DNA of 64,000 bases from Candidatus Gastranaerophilales bacterium (GCA_944324365.1 CALUWA010000005.1:1-64000); one strand, 5' to 3'. Shown: positions 9,253 through 18,421, counted from the first letter of the stretch. Notes: generated by a model from the sequence alone, not told the origin. Numbers and translations are program-made.

Positions 9253-10125
9253 TTATCCGTCATTATTAATAGCAAAATAAACATCTTTCAGACGTTTTTT
9301 GCTTATATGAGTGTACAATTGCGTAGTGGAAACGTCGCTATGACCCAAAAGCTCCTGAACAACTCTCAAATCAGCTCCGTTTTCAAGCAAATGCGTCGCA
9401 AAACTATGTCTTAGAGTGTGCGGAGAAATAGTTTTGTGAATTTTTTTCCCTTGCTCATGCACAAAAGTATAGATATCCTGGCGGTTAATCTCACGCCCGT
9501 CATCTGTCACAAGCAAATGCTTTTCATTAAGATTATATTTCTTTATTATAAATTCTCTTTGCGGAAGATATTTTTTCAAAGCCGCCACGGCCTTGCTCCC
9601 AAGCGGCACTATCCTTTCTTTGGAACCTTTTCCGAGGCATTGCAGATATTTTGATTTGATGTTTATGTTTGAAATATCAAGTTCGGAAAGTTCCGACACT
9701 CTCAACCCGCAGCCGTACAGTAATTCAATTATGACTTTTTGCATACAGGTTAAATTTTGGTTTAAAATATCTTCGATTTCTTTAACAGAAATTACTTTTG
9801 GCAAACGTTTCGGCAATTTTGGCTGTTCAATTGTGAGTGTAGGGTCGGTTTTGCATTTATCGTTTGCACAAAGCCATTTGAAAAATCCGCGCATAGAGGC
9901 AATTTTGCGCATAATACTTGTGGAAGAATACCGTTTTTCATGAAGATACAAAATATAAGAACTTATATTATTCCTGGAAACATCTTCAAGATTAGGAACG
10001 CCCTTTGAGGTGCAAAAATCCCAAAAATCGCTCAAATCACGGCGATAGGCATCAACGGTATTTTCGGAAAGTCCTTTTTCGACCTCCAAATATTCAAGAT
10101 ATTCAGCCAAAATTTGCACACTCAT
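9253..10125 (-). CDS. xerD: XerC/XerD-type tyrosine recombinase
   Basis: 290 residues. N-terminal SAM-like core-binding domain (about 1-90), then the catalytic domain with Arg in CGLRVSELSEL, Lys in GKGSKERIVPL, HTLRHSFATHLLENG (HxxR), LLGHSDVSTTQLYTH (His and the Tyr nucleophile). Single full-length chromosomal type, so dimer resolution at dif is the expected role; XerC versus XerD versus a single XerA-like enzyme cannot be told here. TATAAT ends six bases before the ATG and there is no ribosome site, so a leaderless transcript is likely. Confidence 0.85.
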   Translation of the reverse strand: MSVQILAEYLEYLEVEKGLSENTVDAYRRDLSDFWDFCTSKGVPNLEDVSRNNISSYILYLHEKRYSSTSIMRKIASMRGFFKWLCANDKCKTDPTLTIEQPKLPKRLPKVISVKEIEDILNQNLTCMQKVIIELLYGCGLRVSELSELDISNINIKSKYLQCLGKGSKERIVPLGSKAVAALKKYLPQREFIIKKYNLNEKHLLVTDDGREINRQDIYTFVHEQGKKIHKTISPHTLRHSFATHLLENGADLRVVQELLGHSDVSTTQLYTHISKKRLKDVYFAINNDG

Positions 10126-10179
10126 GCAAATATTATATATTCTTTTAATTACGATTTAATAATATAAACGTATTATTTT

Positions 10180-11103
10180 TTAGTATCTGAGAGGAATTTT
10201 TGAGCGATTTATAGCCTTGTTTCCATATCCGAAATTCGAAAGCATTCTGCAAGTGCTTGTGTAGAAAATGTTTTCATCTAAAGTAGGGCCGATATTTATT
10301 GAATTTACGGTTTTTTTGAGAAATTTGTACTCAATATACGGAATAAAAAGACCGTTTTTCTCGCAAATCTTTGTCGGCTTTGAATTTTCGTTGCCAAAGC
10401 TGTTTATAAATATAATCCTGTATTCCTTTTCATCTTTGAAATGCGGATTTTTAAAGAACAAGCTTATTACACCCAAAATATCAATAAGTTCAAACAAAAT
10501 TTTTAACAAAACCTCCGAATCCGCTTTCTTTTGAACTTTTTTTGATTTCAAGGCTTTTTCAAATTCTTTGTTCCACTTATTGAATATTAAATTCAATATC
10601 GTAATTTGAACTTTTCGCTCATAAATTATGTTGCCGTATACAGAAGAAAATCCTTTTTTCTCCATATCGGCAATAAGCGCATTTTTACAAAAACCGACAT
10701 TATACCCGGTATAACTCTGGCCTTTCGCGTAATTATTCCATAAGGTCAGATTATCGCTCTCGGTCGAAAAAGATACTGTATAATACTCATATTTGTAATT
10801 AAAATTATCATCTCCGTTGATTATGTTCGTATATTTACCGAAAAAATGTTCCCTTATTCTGTCAAATAATACCGGATTTAAGTCCGAGCGCTCATCAATT
10901 AGTTCCACAATGAGTTTATAAGAATAAGTTACCTCGTCTTTATCGTTTAGATAAAGTGCATTGGAAAAACGCAAAGTTCCGGATTCCAAAAGACTCAAAA
11001 GCTTTTCCGGCTTTGTATAATGATAAATAACTTCCTCTGAACCGTCATCAAGGATTTTTCGCACCTTAGGAATTTTTTTTAGAAGATTATCGTAATCAAT
11101 CAT
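10180..11103 (-). CDS. DUF2971 family protein
   Basis: 307 residues. The N-terminal pattern VIYHYTKPEKLLSLLESGTLRFSN followed by LYLNDKDEVTYSY is the DUF2971 signature; VSFSTESDNLTLWNNYA further on also fits. Family function is unknown; members are often found in accessory or defence contexts. A TATAAT box lies about 35 bases upstream, so this gene, unlike its neighbours, has a normal leader. Confidence 0.7.
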   Translation of the reverse strand: MIDYDNLLKKIPKVRKILDDGSEEVIYHYTKPEKLLSLLESGTLRFSNALYLNDKDEVTYSYKLIVELIDERSDLNPVLFDRIREHFFGKYTNIINGDDNFNYKYEYYTVSFSTESDNLTLWNNYAKGQSYTGYNVGFCKNALIADMEKKGFSSVYGNIIYERKVQITILNLIFNKWNKEFEKALKSKKVQKKADSEVLLKILFELIDILGVISLFFKNPHFKDEKEYRIIFINSFGNENSKPTKICEKNGLFIPYIEYKFLKKTVNSINIGPTLDENIFYTSTCRMLSNFGYGNKAINRSKIPLRY

Positions 11104-11185
11104 ACCCGCGTATCCAAAACATCTAAACTCTATCTATATTATAACACATTTTTCAAAATAATTTGTAATTTTCAGATAAAAACAC

Positions 11186-11214
11186 TTGACAAAAGTTAGA
11201 TATCGAACTATAAT
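11186..11214 (+). promoter_or_regulatory. Consensus sigma-70 promoter of the MarR gene
   Basis: TTGACA (11186-11191), a 17-base spacer and TATAAT (11209-11214): an exact consensus. The operator palindrome occupies the spacer. The ATG starts seven bases after the -10, at the expected transcription start, so the mRNA should be leaderless. Confidence 0.85.
11195..11208. promoter_or_regulatory. Operator palindrome 1 (GTTAGATATCGAAC)
   Basis: 14-bp near-perfect palindrome (one mismatched pair) filling the promoter spacer. The identical 14-mer recurs at 11661-11674. A bound dimer here would block RNA polymerase, the normal arrangement for MarR autorepression. Confidence 0.8.
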
Positions 11215-11220
11215 ACAAAT

Positions 11221-11643
11221 ATGGATCAGGATACAATTTCACTTATCTCAAGAATAAGAGAAAATGCGAATAAATTTATATGCAAAGAACTTGAAACAAG
11301 CGGGATTACAGGTATCGTGCCGTCGCACGGCGATATTATGGCAGTACTTTTTAAATCTCACAAATGTACAATGAAAGAACTTGCCGCAAATATCCGCAGG
11401 ACCAAAGCAACTCTGACCGTTTTGGTTGACAAGCTCGAAAAAATCGGCTATGTAAAGCGTGAAAAATCTTCACAGGACAGCCGAGTAACATATATTACCC
11501 TGACAAAAAAGGGACTTGACCTAAAACCTGTATTTGAAGATATTTCCAAAAAACTGAATAATCTTGTATTTACAGATATTTCAGAAAAAGAAGGTGAAAC
11601 TTTACACAAAATCCTTGAAAAAATTAATAAAAATTTAGAGTAA
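11221..11643 (+). CDS. MarR-family transcriptional regulator
   Basis: 140 residues. Winged-helix core: helix-turn-helix in MKELAANIRRTKATLTVLVDKLEKIGYV, then the wing KREKSSQDSRVTYITLTKKG with the conserved D-x-R. A C-terminal dimerisation helix follows. It probably represses itself and the cupin gene through the identical palindromes before each. The promoter -10 ends six bases from the ATG and no ribosome site exists. The effector is unknown; one cysteine lies near the N-terminus (FICKEL), so redox sensing of OhrR type is possible but not shown. Confidence 0.88.
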   Translation: MDQDTISLISRIRENANKFICKELETSGITGIVPSHGDIMAVLFKSHKCTMKELAANIRRTKATLTVLVDKLEKIGYVKREKSSQDSRVTYITLTKKGLDLKPVFEDISKKLNNLVFTDISEKEGETLHKILEKINKNLE

Positions 11644-11660
11644 AATTTTTTACCCTAATA

Positions 11661-11674
11661 GTTAGATATCGAAC
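11661..11674. promoter_or_regulatory. Operator palindrome 2 (GTTAGATATCGAAC)
   Basis: Exact second copy of the operator before marR, placed 20 bases upstream of the cupin start and 17 bases after the marR stop. No clear promoter is visible beside it, so it may block an internal promoter or act as a roadblock. Confidence 0.8.
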
Positions 11675-11694
11675 AAAACAAAGAAAGTGAGGCT

Positions 11695-12162
11695 ATGATG
11701 AACACACAATTTGAATTTGAAAAAAATCACAAACAGGCTTGCGGAATAGAATCCGGAGTTAATTTTAACAAGGCCGATATAGGAACATTTAGAGAAATAA
11801 AAGATTTTGCAATGGAAAACAAAGAATTAAAGATGGTAAGCGAAGGAAAAGTTTTTCTGCATGACCTGCTGAAACTTACGGGAGCGGAAATTTCAATAAC
11901 TTCCATCCCTGCAAACACAAAGGCACCTTTTTTGCATAAACACAAAAACAATGAAGAAATCTATATTGTACTTGCCGGCCAGGGGATTATGCATATAGAT
12001 GACAACGAAATTAATCTGAAAGAAGGAAGTATTGTAAGAGTTTCACCGGATGCAAAACGTTCTGTTGATAACAATTCTGATGCAGAACTGCTTGTTCTGT
12101 GTATTCAAACAAAAACCGGTTCTTTAGAAGGTTTTACTCTTGAAGATGCGGAGATTGTCTAA
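11695..12162 (+). CDS. Cupin-domain protein under MarR control
   Basis: 155 residues with GTGAGG before the ATG (a second ATG follows at once). One cupin barrel: motif 1 in PFLHKHKNNEEIYIVLAGQG (His-x-His and Glu metal ligands), motif 2 GSIVRVSPDAKRSVDN, where the usual histidine ligand is Arg. The metal site may thus be incomplete or differently built. An N-terminal extension of about 60 residues precedes the barrel. Similar MarR-cupin pairs often respond to small phenolic or oxidising compounds; the substrate is not known. Confidence 0.8.
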   Translation: MMNTQFEFEKNHKQACGIESGVNFNKADIGTFREIKDFAMENKELKMVSEGKVFLHDLLKLTGAEISITSIPANTKAPFLHKHKNNEEIYIVLAGQGIMHIDDNEINLKEGSIVRVSPDAKRSVDNNSDAELLVLCIQTKTGSLEGFTLEDAEIV

Positions 12163-13160
12163 TATCTTCCGTCACAGACGGTATTGCAGAAGATACATTT
12201 TCCTTCTTCGCTAAGGTTATATTCAATAAGCTCGTAACCGTTCCTGACAATAACAGGGCGGTTACAGCTTTTACAATAAGTAGCAGACGTTTCGATATTC
12301 GTCAAATTTCCGGTATAAACGTATTTTAATCCGGCATCCCTGGCTATAGAATAGGCTCTCAAAAGTGTAGATAATTCCGTATGCTTTCTGTCGGAAAATT
12401 TGTAACGCGGGAAAAATGCGCTGAAATGCAAAGGAACACAATCTCCCAAATTGGTTAAAATCCATTCGCACTCACGCTTTATCATTTCATCAGAATCGTT
12501 TTCGCCTTCTATAAGCATTGTCGTAAGCTCTACCCAGCAATCAGTTTCATTCACCGCATATTTTATTGTATTGAGTACCGGCTCAATATGGGCAAGACAG
12601 TTCTTTTTATAAAATTGTTCGCTAAAGCCTTTCAAATCAATATTTGCACCATCCATATATTTAAAAAATTCTTCTGCCGGTTCAGGGTTCATAAAACCCG
12701 AGGTTACAGCTATTGTCTTTATCCCCTCTTCACGGCACAATTTCGCGGTATCAATTGCGTATTCAAAAAATATAATCGGGTCATTATAGGTAAATGCAAC
12801 ACTTTTACAGTTATAATTTTTCGCAATCCGGACAATTTCATCAGGGGAAGTTTTATTTAAAAGCCTGATATCGGCTTTTGTTTTTGTAGTCTGCCAGTTC
12901 TGGCAAAACAGGCAGCCCATATTACATCCCAATGTGCCAAATGATAAGACCGGAGAGGCAGGATAAAACTGATAGAGAGGCTTTTTTTCAACCGGATCAA
13001 TTGCAAGCCCCGTATTATACCCGTATGACGCGAGAGTAATTTTTCCTTCCGAATTTTTTCTGACATGACAAAAACCTTCCTGTCCGGCAGACAAAACACA
13101 TTCACGCGGACATACAGTGCATTGAATTTTATCATCCTTTAGAATGTTTTGATAATTCAT
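12159..13160 (-). CDS. amrS: AmmeMemoRadiSam system radical SAM enzyme (AmrS)
   Basis: 333 residues from the ATG at 13160; an upstream in-frame start at 13199 would run into the divergent gene. N-terminal CxxC sites (CTVCPREC, GFCHVR), radical-SAM motif GCNMGCLFCQNWQ, and a C-terminal four-cysteine cluster (CKSC...CIFC). It pairs with the divergent Memo/AMMECR1 fusion, the known AmmeMemoRadiSam set; the reaction is unsettled. The -10 (TATAAT on the minus strand) lies in a palindrome shared with the divergent gene, seven bases from the ATG, with no ribosome site. Its stop overlaps the end of the convergent cupin gene by four bases. Confidence 0.88.
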   Translation of the reverse strand: MNYQNILKDDKIQCTVCPRECVLSAGQEGFCHVRKNSEGKITLASYGYNTGLAIDPVEKKPLYQFYPASPVLSFGTLGCNMGCLFCQNWQTTKTKADIRLLNKTSPDEIVRIAKNYNCKSVAFTYNDPIIFFEYAIDTAKLCREEGIKTIAVTSGFMNPEPAEEFFKYMDGANIDLKGFSEQFYKKNCLAHIEPVLNTIKYAVNETDCWVELTTMLIEGENDSDEMIKRECEWILTNLGDCVPLHFSAFFPRYKFSDRKHTELSTLLRAYSIARDAGLKYVYTGNLTNIETSATYCKSCNRPVIVRNGYELIEYNLSEEGKCIFCNTVCDGRY

Positions 13161-13161
13161 A

Positions 13162-13181
13162 AAAAGTATTATAATACTTTT
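13162..13181. promoter_or_regulatory. Perfect 20-bp palindrome forming a shared divergent promoter
   Basis: AAAAGTATTATAATACTTTT is its own reverse complement and fills all but one base of the 21-base gap between the starts of amrS (13160) and amrB (13182). It contains TATAAT on both strands (13170-13175 plus; 13173-13168 minus), each six or seven bases from its start codon. The two -10 boxes overlap, so initiation on one strand should exclude the other. Confidence 0.85.
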
Positions 13182-14519
13182 ATGGAAAAAATAAAACAAC
13201 CATCCGTTGCAGGTACATTCTATACGGCAGACAGAGAAGAGTTAAAGCGGCAAATAGAAGAGTTTGCGGCACAGAGTAAAAATACGTACAAAATTCCCGC
13301 TCGCGCGGTTATAGTTCCGCATGCCGGACTTATTTACTCGGGACGTCTTGCTTATGAAGGAATAAGCCAGCTTAACAGAAATTTAAAAAATCTTTTTATA
13401 TTTGCACCGGCGCATCGTGTCGGGTTTAGCGGAATTGCCGCAACCAGTTATGATTTCTGGGAAACTCCGCTTGGAAAAATCGGGATTAATAAACAAATAA
13501 ATACGGAATTAATTGAAAAATTCGGTGCAAATTACAATGATGATGCGATAGCTCCCGAGCATTCTCTGGAAATTCAGGTGCCGATAATTCAATCTGTTTT
13601 TGAGGATGTAAAAATTATCCCCGTACTTATCGGAAATGAAACTCCTGATAAAATTGAAGAAATAATTTCATATTACTATCAAAATTCGGAAAACGGTTTT
13701 GTAATTTCATCCGATTTAAGCCACTTTTTAAAACATGAAGATGCCCTGAAAATAGATAATTATACGGCCAACTTAATCGAAACCGGCACCGCAAATAATT
13801 TCAGCCACCAGCTCGCCTGCGGCGCAACAGGTATTCTCGGCCTGATACAATTTGCTAACAAAAATAACTCTTCAATGATAAGAATTGATATGACAAATTC
13901 TTCTGCGGTAACAGGCGACAAATCCGGTGTTGTAGGCTACGGAGCCTGGTTTATGTATGAAGGAGAAAAAAATAATTTTCTGAAAGAATACTATTCGGAT
14001 TTTATTCTTGATTTGTGCAGAACAAGTATAAAATCACAATTTGAAAAAGATCAAATTGAAATAAAATTTCCGCAGGTATTTGCCGAGGCCGGTGCAAGTT
14101 TTGTGACCCTGGAAAAACATGATATGCTGAGAGGCTGCATAGGCTCAATCATTGCTCACAGAAGCCTTATTGAAGATATTGTAATAAATGCGCAAAATGC
14201 GGCATTTAACGACCCTCGTTTTAACCCGGTTACAAAAGATGAAATACCTGATTTACAAATAGCGGTATCACTTCTTTCTACACCGAAACCAATGACATTT
14301 AAAGATGAAGATGATTTGCTTAACCAAATTCAGCCGTATAAAGACGGTATAATTATAAAAGACGGAAATTATCAGGCGGTATATCTTCCATCGGTATGGG
14401 AACAGCTTCCGGATAAGAAAGAGTTTTTAAATTCACTAAAAATGAAAGCAGGTCTAGCTCCTGATTATTTTTCAAAAACTTTTGAAGCATATCGTTTTGA
14501 AACAGTTTATATAAAATAA
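13182..14519 (+). CDS. amrB: AmmeMemoRadiSam proteins B and A fused (Memo + AMMECR1 domains)
   Basis: 445 residues from ATG 13182; the open frame extends upstream, but this start begins the family pattern KQPSVAGTFYTADREEL. Residues 1-270 are the Memo/AmrB dioxygenase-like fold (VPHAGLIYSGRLAYEG, PEHSLEIQVP, SSDLSHFL). Residues about 280-445 are AMMECR1/AmrA with its hallmark LRGCIG. The fusion of B and A, with the radical-SAM partner divergent, keeps the three-part system together. No ribosome site; promoter overlaps that of amrS. Confidence 0.87.
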   Translation: MEKIKQPSVAGTFYTADREELKRQIEEFAAQSKNTYKIPARAVIVPHAGLIYSGRLAYEGISQLNRNLKNLFIFAPAHRVGFSGIAATSYDFWETPLGKIGINKQINTELIEKFGANYNDDAIAPEHSLEIQVPIIQSVFEDVKIIPVLIGNETPDKIEEIISYYYQNSENGFVISSDLSHFLKHEDALKIDNYTANLIETGTANNFSHQLACGATGILGLIQFANKNNSSMIRIDMTNSSAVTGDKSGVVGYGAWFMYEGEKNNFLKEYYSDFILDLCRTSIKSQFEKDQIEIKFPQVFAEAGASFVTLEKHDMLRGCIGSIIAHRSLIEDIVINAQNAAFNDPRFNPVTKDEIPDLQIAVSLLSTPKPMTFKDEDDLLNQIQPYKDGIIIKDGNYQAVYLPSVWEQLPDKKEFLNSLKMKAGLAPDYFSKTFEAYRFETVYIK

Positions 14520-14582
14520 TTATAAAAAATCTACCCGACATACTAATGGAAAAATTTGTATAAGAATAATAAATATAATCTT

Positions 14583-17567
14583 ATGCAGTATTTAAAAAGA
14601 TTATTCATTTTAATAATTTGCTTTTCCATATCAACAGAAGTAAATGCAAATGATATTCAGGTAAGTACATTTTCCGAGCTCATAAACTCCCACCCTGTAA
14701 GCGGGGATACTTTGGATATTATAGATGATCTATCATCAGATGAATCCATCGGATATAATTTTTACGGACTTGACATAACATTTGAGGGAAATAACCATTC
14801 ACTGGACGGGAATAATACCTTTGCAGGTTTTGTGCTTAATCAGGAAAGTAATTTTAACAGAATGCGCATGATTGACTGTAAAGGTCAAACATACAATCGT
14901 TCTTCATTTGCCGGTGCAATTTATAACAGCGGAGGGGATTTACATATTACGGAATCTGCATTTTCCGGGAATTTTGTAGATGCCGCAGGATTTAACTTCG
15001 GGGTCGGAGGGGCGTTATATAATTTAAGCGGCGGAAGTATTGATATAAATAATGCTCTGTTTGATGATAACTATGCAAACGGTGCCTCAGCCTACGGCGG
15101 AGCTATCGCAAACGGTTACCAGACAACTAATCCTACATATATGAATATAAATAACAGTATCATCCGGAACAACTACGCAGAAGGGTCGGTAATCGCACAG
15201 GCAGGCGCAATTTTTAACAACGGGACTATTGATATAAACAATACCACTCTTGAAAGCAACCGCGTCCTTAACGGGGAAAACTATTTTTTGGAGGGCGGAG
15301 CAATATACAACCTTGGCACAATGAATATTACAAACAGTACAATAAATAACAACTATGCCGAGGGTACAAACACAATCGGAATGGGCGGAGCGATATACAA
15401 TCTGCAAACTCTTACAATAGACAATTCAACCATATCCGGCAACTACGTTAACACTAATTACGTTCCCACCGGCGGTGCAATTTATAACGATGAAAACAGT
15501 ACAACAATTATTACAAACACGAATATAACGGATAATTACTTAACCTCAGTTTCAGAAGAAGGCCGCGGCGGAGCAATATTCAATCGTTCTTCCATAACAC
15601 TGGAAAACTGTAAGTTTGACGGAAATCACATCAACACTACAGAAACAGGTGAAGGTGCAGCACTGTATAATGATTTAAACAGCAGTTCCGGTTCAGCCTC
15701 AAGTTCTGCGCAAATACTTAACACAACATTTAATAATAACTATATTTCATCAGAAACACAAACCGGAAAAGGCGCCGCTATTTTCAACCGTTCCGATATG
15801 ACAATTGAAAACTCAAATTTTACAAATAACTCTGTCAATGCTTTTGAAAGTTCCGAAGGCGGAGCCATTTATAACAACGGAAATACCGTACTTACAATAA
15901 AAAATTCAACATTTGAAAACAACAGCAGCAAATCCTCTACAGGTGAAGGCAAAGGAGGTGCAATTTATAACAACAATCTGCTGTCTATAGAAAACGGAAC
16001 TTTTCAAAATAATACCGATGACACAGGATTGAACGATATTTATAATACCGCTGACGGAACAATTGACTTTAATGCAGCAGATACAATAAATATTTTAAGC
16101 GGGATTTCCGGAAGCGGAACCCTGAATAAAAATGACAGCGGGGTTTTAAATCTCGGCGGACAAAACAAAAATTATACCGGCGATTTTAATTTTAATGGAG
16201 GTACAATAAATCTGCTTGCAGCCAGCAGTTATTTTAATGCGCAAAATTCCAATTTTTCAAATAATGTTAACTTCAACATGCAAAATAGCTATATAGACAG
16301 TATTAACTTCGGAAATCTAAATCTTGACGGCACTACAAATATTTTTGCAGATATGAATCTTAATACCAAAATTATGGATACCGTTGCCGCAAATTCCATA
16401 AACGGCAGCGGAGAATTATTTGTACAGAACCTTGCAATACAGGGAGCTCCCACCGGAGTAGATTTTTCAATTCCCTTTGCAAATTCGGTCTTAAAAGATT
16501 ATGTTCGCTACAATAGCACAACGATTGATACCCCTATTTATAATTACCAGGTAAGTTACAATTCTTCTGACGGAAATTTTGATTTTAACCGCAGCGGTTT
16601 TAACTCAAGTATTTATGCCCCCGCAGTAGCGGCACAACTTGCCGGATATCTTACACAACTGGAAACATATAAAAATGTTTTTTCAAACCTTGATATGGTA
16701 ATGATTACCCCGCAAGAGTTCTATCAGGGACTGCAATACAAAAATAAAACAGCCGCAGCGGGACAATTTGTGTTTTCACCGATTATCATGCCGGAAGAAC
16801 GGAGAGGAGTTTGGTTTAAACCTTATGCATTTTTCGAAAAAGTTCCGCTTGACAACAGCCCTAAAGTTTCTAACGTAAGTTACGGCAGCTTATTCGGCGT
16901 TGAAAGTAATCTGGAAAAATTAAAACACGGCTGGTATACCCTTTATGGTGCATACGCCTCATATAACGGTTCTCACCAGGCATATAACGGGAACAGCATA
17001 TATAATAACGGCGGACTGTTAGGAGTAGATGCGGTATTTTACAAAGGCAACTTTTTTACTGCCTGGACAGCAAACGCCGGTGCTAACGCTGCAGAAGCTT
17101 CAACGTATTTCGGAAACGATAATTTCGGAATGTTTAATACTGGCATAGCTCAAAAAACAGGATACAACTTCAAAACGCTTGAAAATAAATTAATAATCCA
17201 GCCAAGTTTGCTCATGTCATATTCATTTATAAACACTTTTAACTACACAACAGATGCAAATGTACATATAAATGCCGACCCGCTTCACGCAATACATATT
17301 GAGCCGCAGATAAAACTTATCGGAAATTTTAAAAAGTTTCTTCAGCCTTATATATGCGTATCTTTTGTGTGGAATATTATTGACGATACAAAATTTCAGG
17401 CAAACGACGTTTTTTTACCGGAGCTTTCCGTTAAGCCGTATGTCCAATACGGAGTAGGGATACAAAAACGCTGGGGCGAAAGATTAACCGGATTTTTTGA
17501 AACAATGATAAGAAACGGCGGCAGAAACGGTGTCGGGCTCCAATTCGGCCTGAGGTTAAGTATATAA
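14583..17567 (+). CDS. Pmp-like autotransporter adhesin (GGAIYN repeats, C-terminal beta-barrel)
   Basis: About 994 residues from ATG 14583; a TTG at 14556 is the alternative. LFILIICFSISTEVNA is a signal peptide. Residues about 80-490 hold roughly a dozen GGAIYN or GGAIFN motifs alternating with FxxN motifs (FSGN, FDDN, FENN), the same two repeats that mark chlamydial polymorphic outer membrane proteins, so a right-handed beta-helix passenger is expected. The last ~260 residues are aromatic-rich alternating strands ending GVGLQFGLRLSI, an autotransporter barrel. Such a protein needs an outer membrane and BAM insertion. Adhesion is the likely role. Confidence 0.85.
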   Translation: MQYLKRLFILIICFSISTEVNANDIQVSTFSELINSHPVSGDTLDIIDDLSSDESIGYNFYGLDITFEGNNHSLDGNNTFAGFVLNQESNFNRMRMIDCKGQTYNRSSFAGAIYNSGGDLHITESAFSGNFVDAAGFNFGVGGALYNLSGGSIDINNALFDDNYANGASAYGGAIANGYQTTNPTYMNINNSIIRNNYAEGSVIAQAGAIFNNGTIDINNTTLESNRVLNGENYFLEGGAIYNLGTMNITNSTINNNYAEGTNTIGMGGAIYNLQTLTIDNSTISGNYVNTNYVPTGGAIYNDENSTTIITNTNITDNYLTSVSEEGRGGAIFNRSSITLENCKFDGNHINTTETGEGAALYNDLNSSSGSASSSAQILNTTFNNNYISSETQTGKGAAIFNRSDMTIENSNFTNNSVNAFESSEGGAIYNNGNTVLTIKNSTFENNSSKSSTGEGKGGAIYNNNLLSIENGTFQNNTDDTGLNDIYNTADGTIDFNAADTINILSGISGSGTLNKNDSGVLNLGGQNKNYTGDFNFNGGTINLLAASSYFNAQNSNFSNNVNFNMQNSYIDSINFGNLNLDGTTNIFADMNLNTKIMDTVAANSINGSGELFVQNLAIQGAPTGVDFSIPFANSVLKDYVRYNSTTIDTPIYNYQVSYNSSDGNFDFNRSGFNSSIYAPAVAAQLAGYLTQLETYKNVFSNLDMVMITPQEFYQGLQYKNKTAAAGQFVFSPIIMPEERRGVWFKPYAFFEKVPLDNSPKVSNVSYGSLFGVESNLEKLKHGWYTLYGAYASYNGSHQAYNGNSIYNNGGLLGVDAVFYKGNFFTAWTANAGANAAEASTYFGNDNFGMFNTGIAQKTGYNFKTLENKLIIQPSLLMSYSFINTFNYTTDANVHINADPLHAIHIEPQIKLIGNFKKFLQPYICVSFVWNIIDDTKFQANDVFLPELSVKPYVQYGVGIQKRWGERLTGFFETMIRNGGRNGVGLQFGLRLSI

Positions 17568-17605
17568 AATAAAGCAATTTTTTATTCACGTGCTATACTG
17601 TAAAT

Positions 17606-18340
17606 GTGAAACCCATAGGATTAGAAGAAATACATACCCTCAAACATTCAATACAATATTTTCAAGACTGTTACCTTGTATCAGCTGTCGGTGCACTCAC
17701 AAAAAGCCCAAACGGCAGAAAAATTTTGTCAGAAAATATTGCGCATACAGCTGACGGCTTTCGTATAAAATTTCGGAATATAAACGGACAAAATAAGGAT
17801 TATTTTATTACGCAAAAAGAATCTGATGATTTGATTTATATGGATAAGTATTTTAACCCGATACCTATAGACTCGAAATTCCCGCACAATCCGATTATTA
17901 AAGCTCTTGAAGCTGCAATGAACAAACTCCTTAAAGACTATCCATCCAAAAAGCCGTGGATATGCAGGCTTGCAAAATGCCACGAAAGATTTGAATTCAA
18001 CAAACCATCAGGTTTTTTTGAGATGTTCACCGGAAAAAAACCTATAAACCTAAACGAAAACGGCATAAGTTTAAATTTGAAATCAAAAGAAAACAGCGCA
18101 AAAAATCTTTTTGATGAAATAAGTGAAAATCCCGACAGCAGCTTCGTATTCGGAACCGCCTTCGGTTTTTATAAATATTTGAGTAATGTGCATTGCTACA
18201 GTTTACAAAAAGTAGACAAAAACAACGATATAATCGAACTTTTTGACCACAGACGCCAGATAAATATCAAACTCACTTATCAGGAAGCAATAAAACATAT
18301 AAAATTTATAGTCGGATATTTCGATAAAGATTTAACTTAA
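17606..18340 (+). CDS. Calpain-like (C2) cysteine protease, cytoplasmic type
   Basis: 244 residues from GTG 17606; the ATG at 17604 runs straight into a stop. The N-terminal QDCYLVSAVGALTKSP mirrors the calpain catalytic motif (GDCWLLAAIASL) with C22. VHCYSLQKV near residue 196 mirrors the His strand (HAYSV), and IELFDHR with D214 stands where calpains have the Asn-Pro strand. No signal peptide is seen. The promoter has an extended -10 (TGCTATACT) ending six bases before the GTG, so the mRNA is probably leaderless. Calpain-like catalytic domains are sporadic in bacteria; substrate unknown. Active status rests on motif reading alone. Confidence 0.55.
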   Translation: MKPIGLEEIHTLKHSIQYFQDCYLVSAVGALTKSPNGRKILSENIAHTADGFRIKFRNINGQNKDYFITQKESDDLIYMDKYFNPIPIDSKFPHNPIIKALEAAMNKLLKDYPSKKPWICRLAKCHERFEFNKPSGFFEMFTGKKPINLNENGISLNLKSKENSAKNLFDEISENPDSSFVFGTAFGFYKYLSNVHCYSLQKVDKNNDIIELFDHRRQINIKLTYQEAIKHIKFIVGYFDKDLT

Positions 18341-18360
18341 ATTAAAATTTTATTAAAATA

Positions 18361-18389
18361 TTGAGCCAGGGGCTTATTTGTACTATAAT
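18361..18389 (+). promoter_or_regulatory. Sigma-70 promoter of lpxA
   Basis: TTGAGC (18361-18366), a 17-base spacer and TATAAT (18384-18389), followed by a normal leader with GAGGAG before the ATG at 18422. Confidence 0.7.
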
Positions 18390-18421
18390 CAATCTATTGT
18401 TACAGTTAAGAGGAGAAGAAA

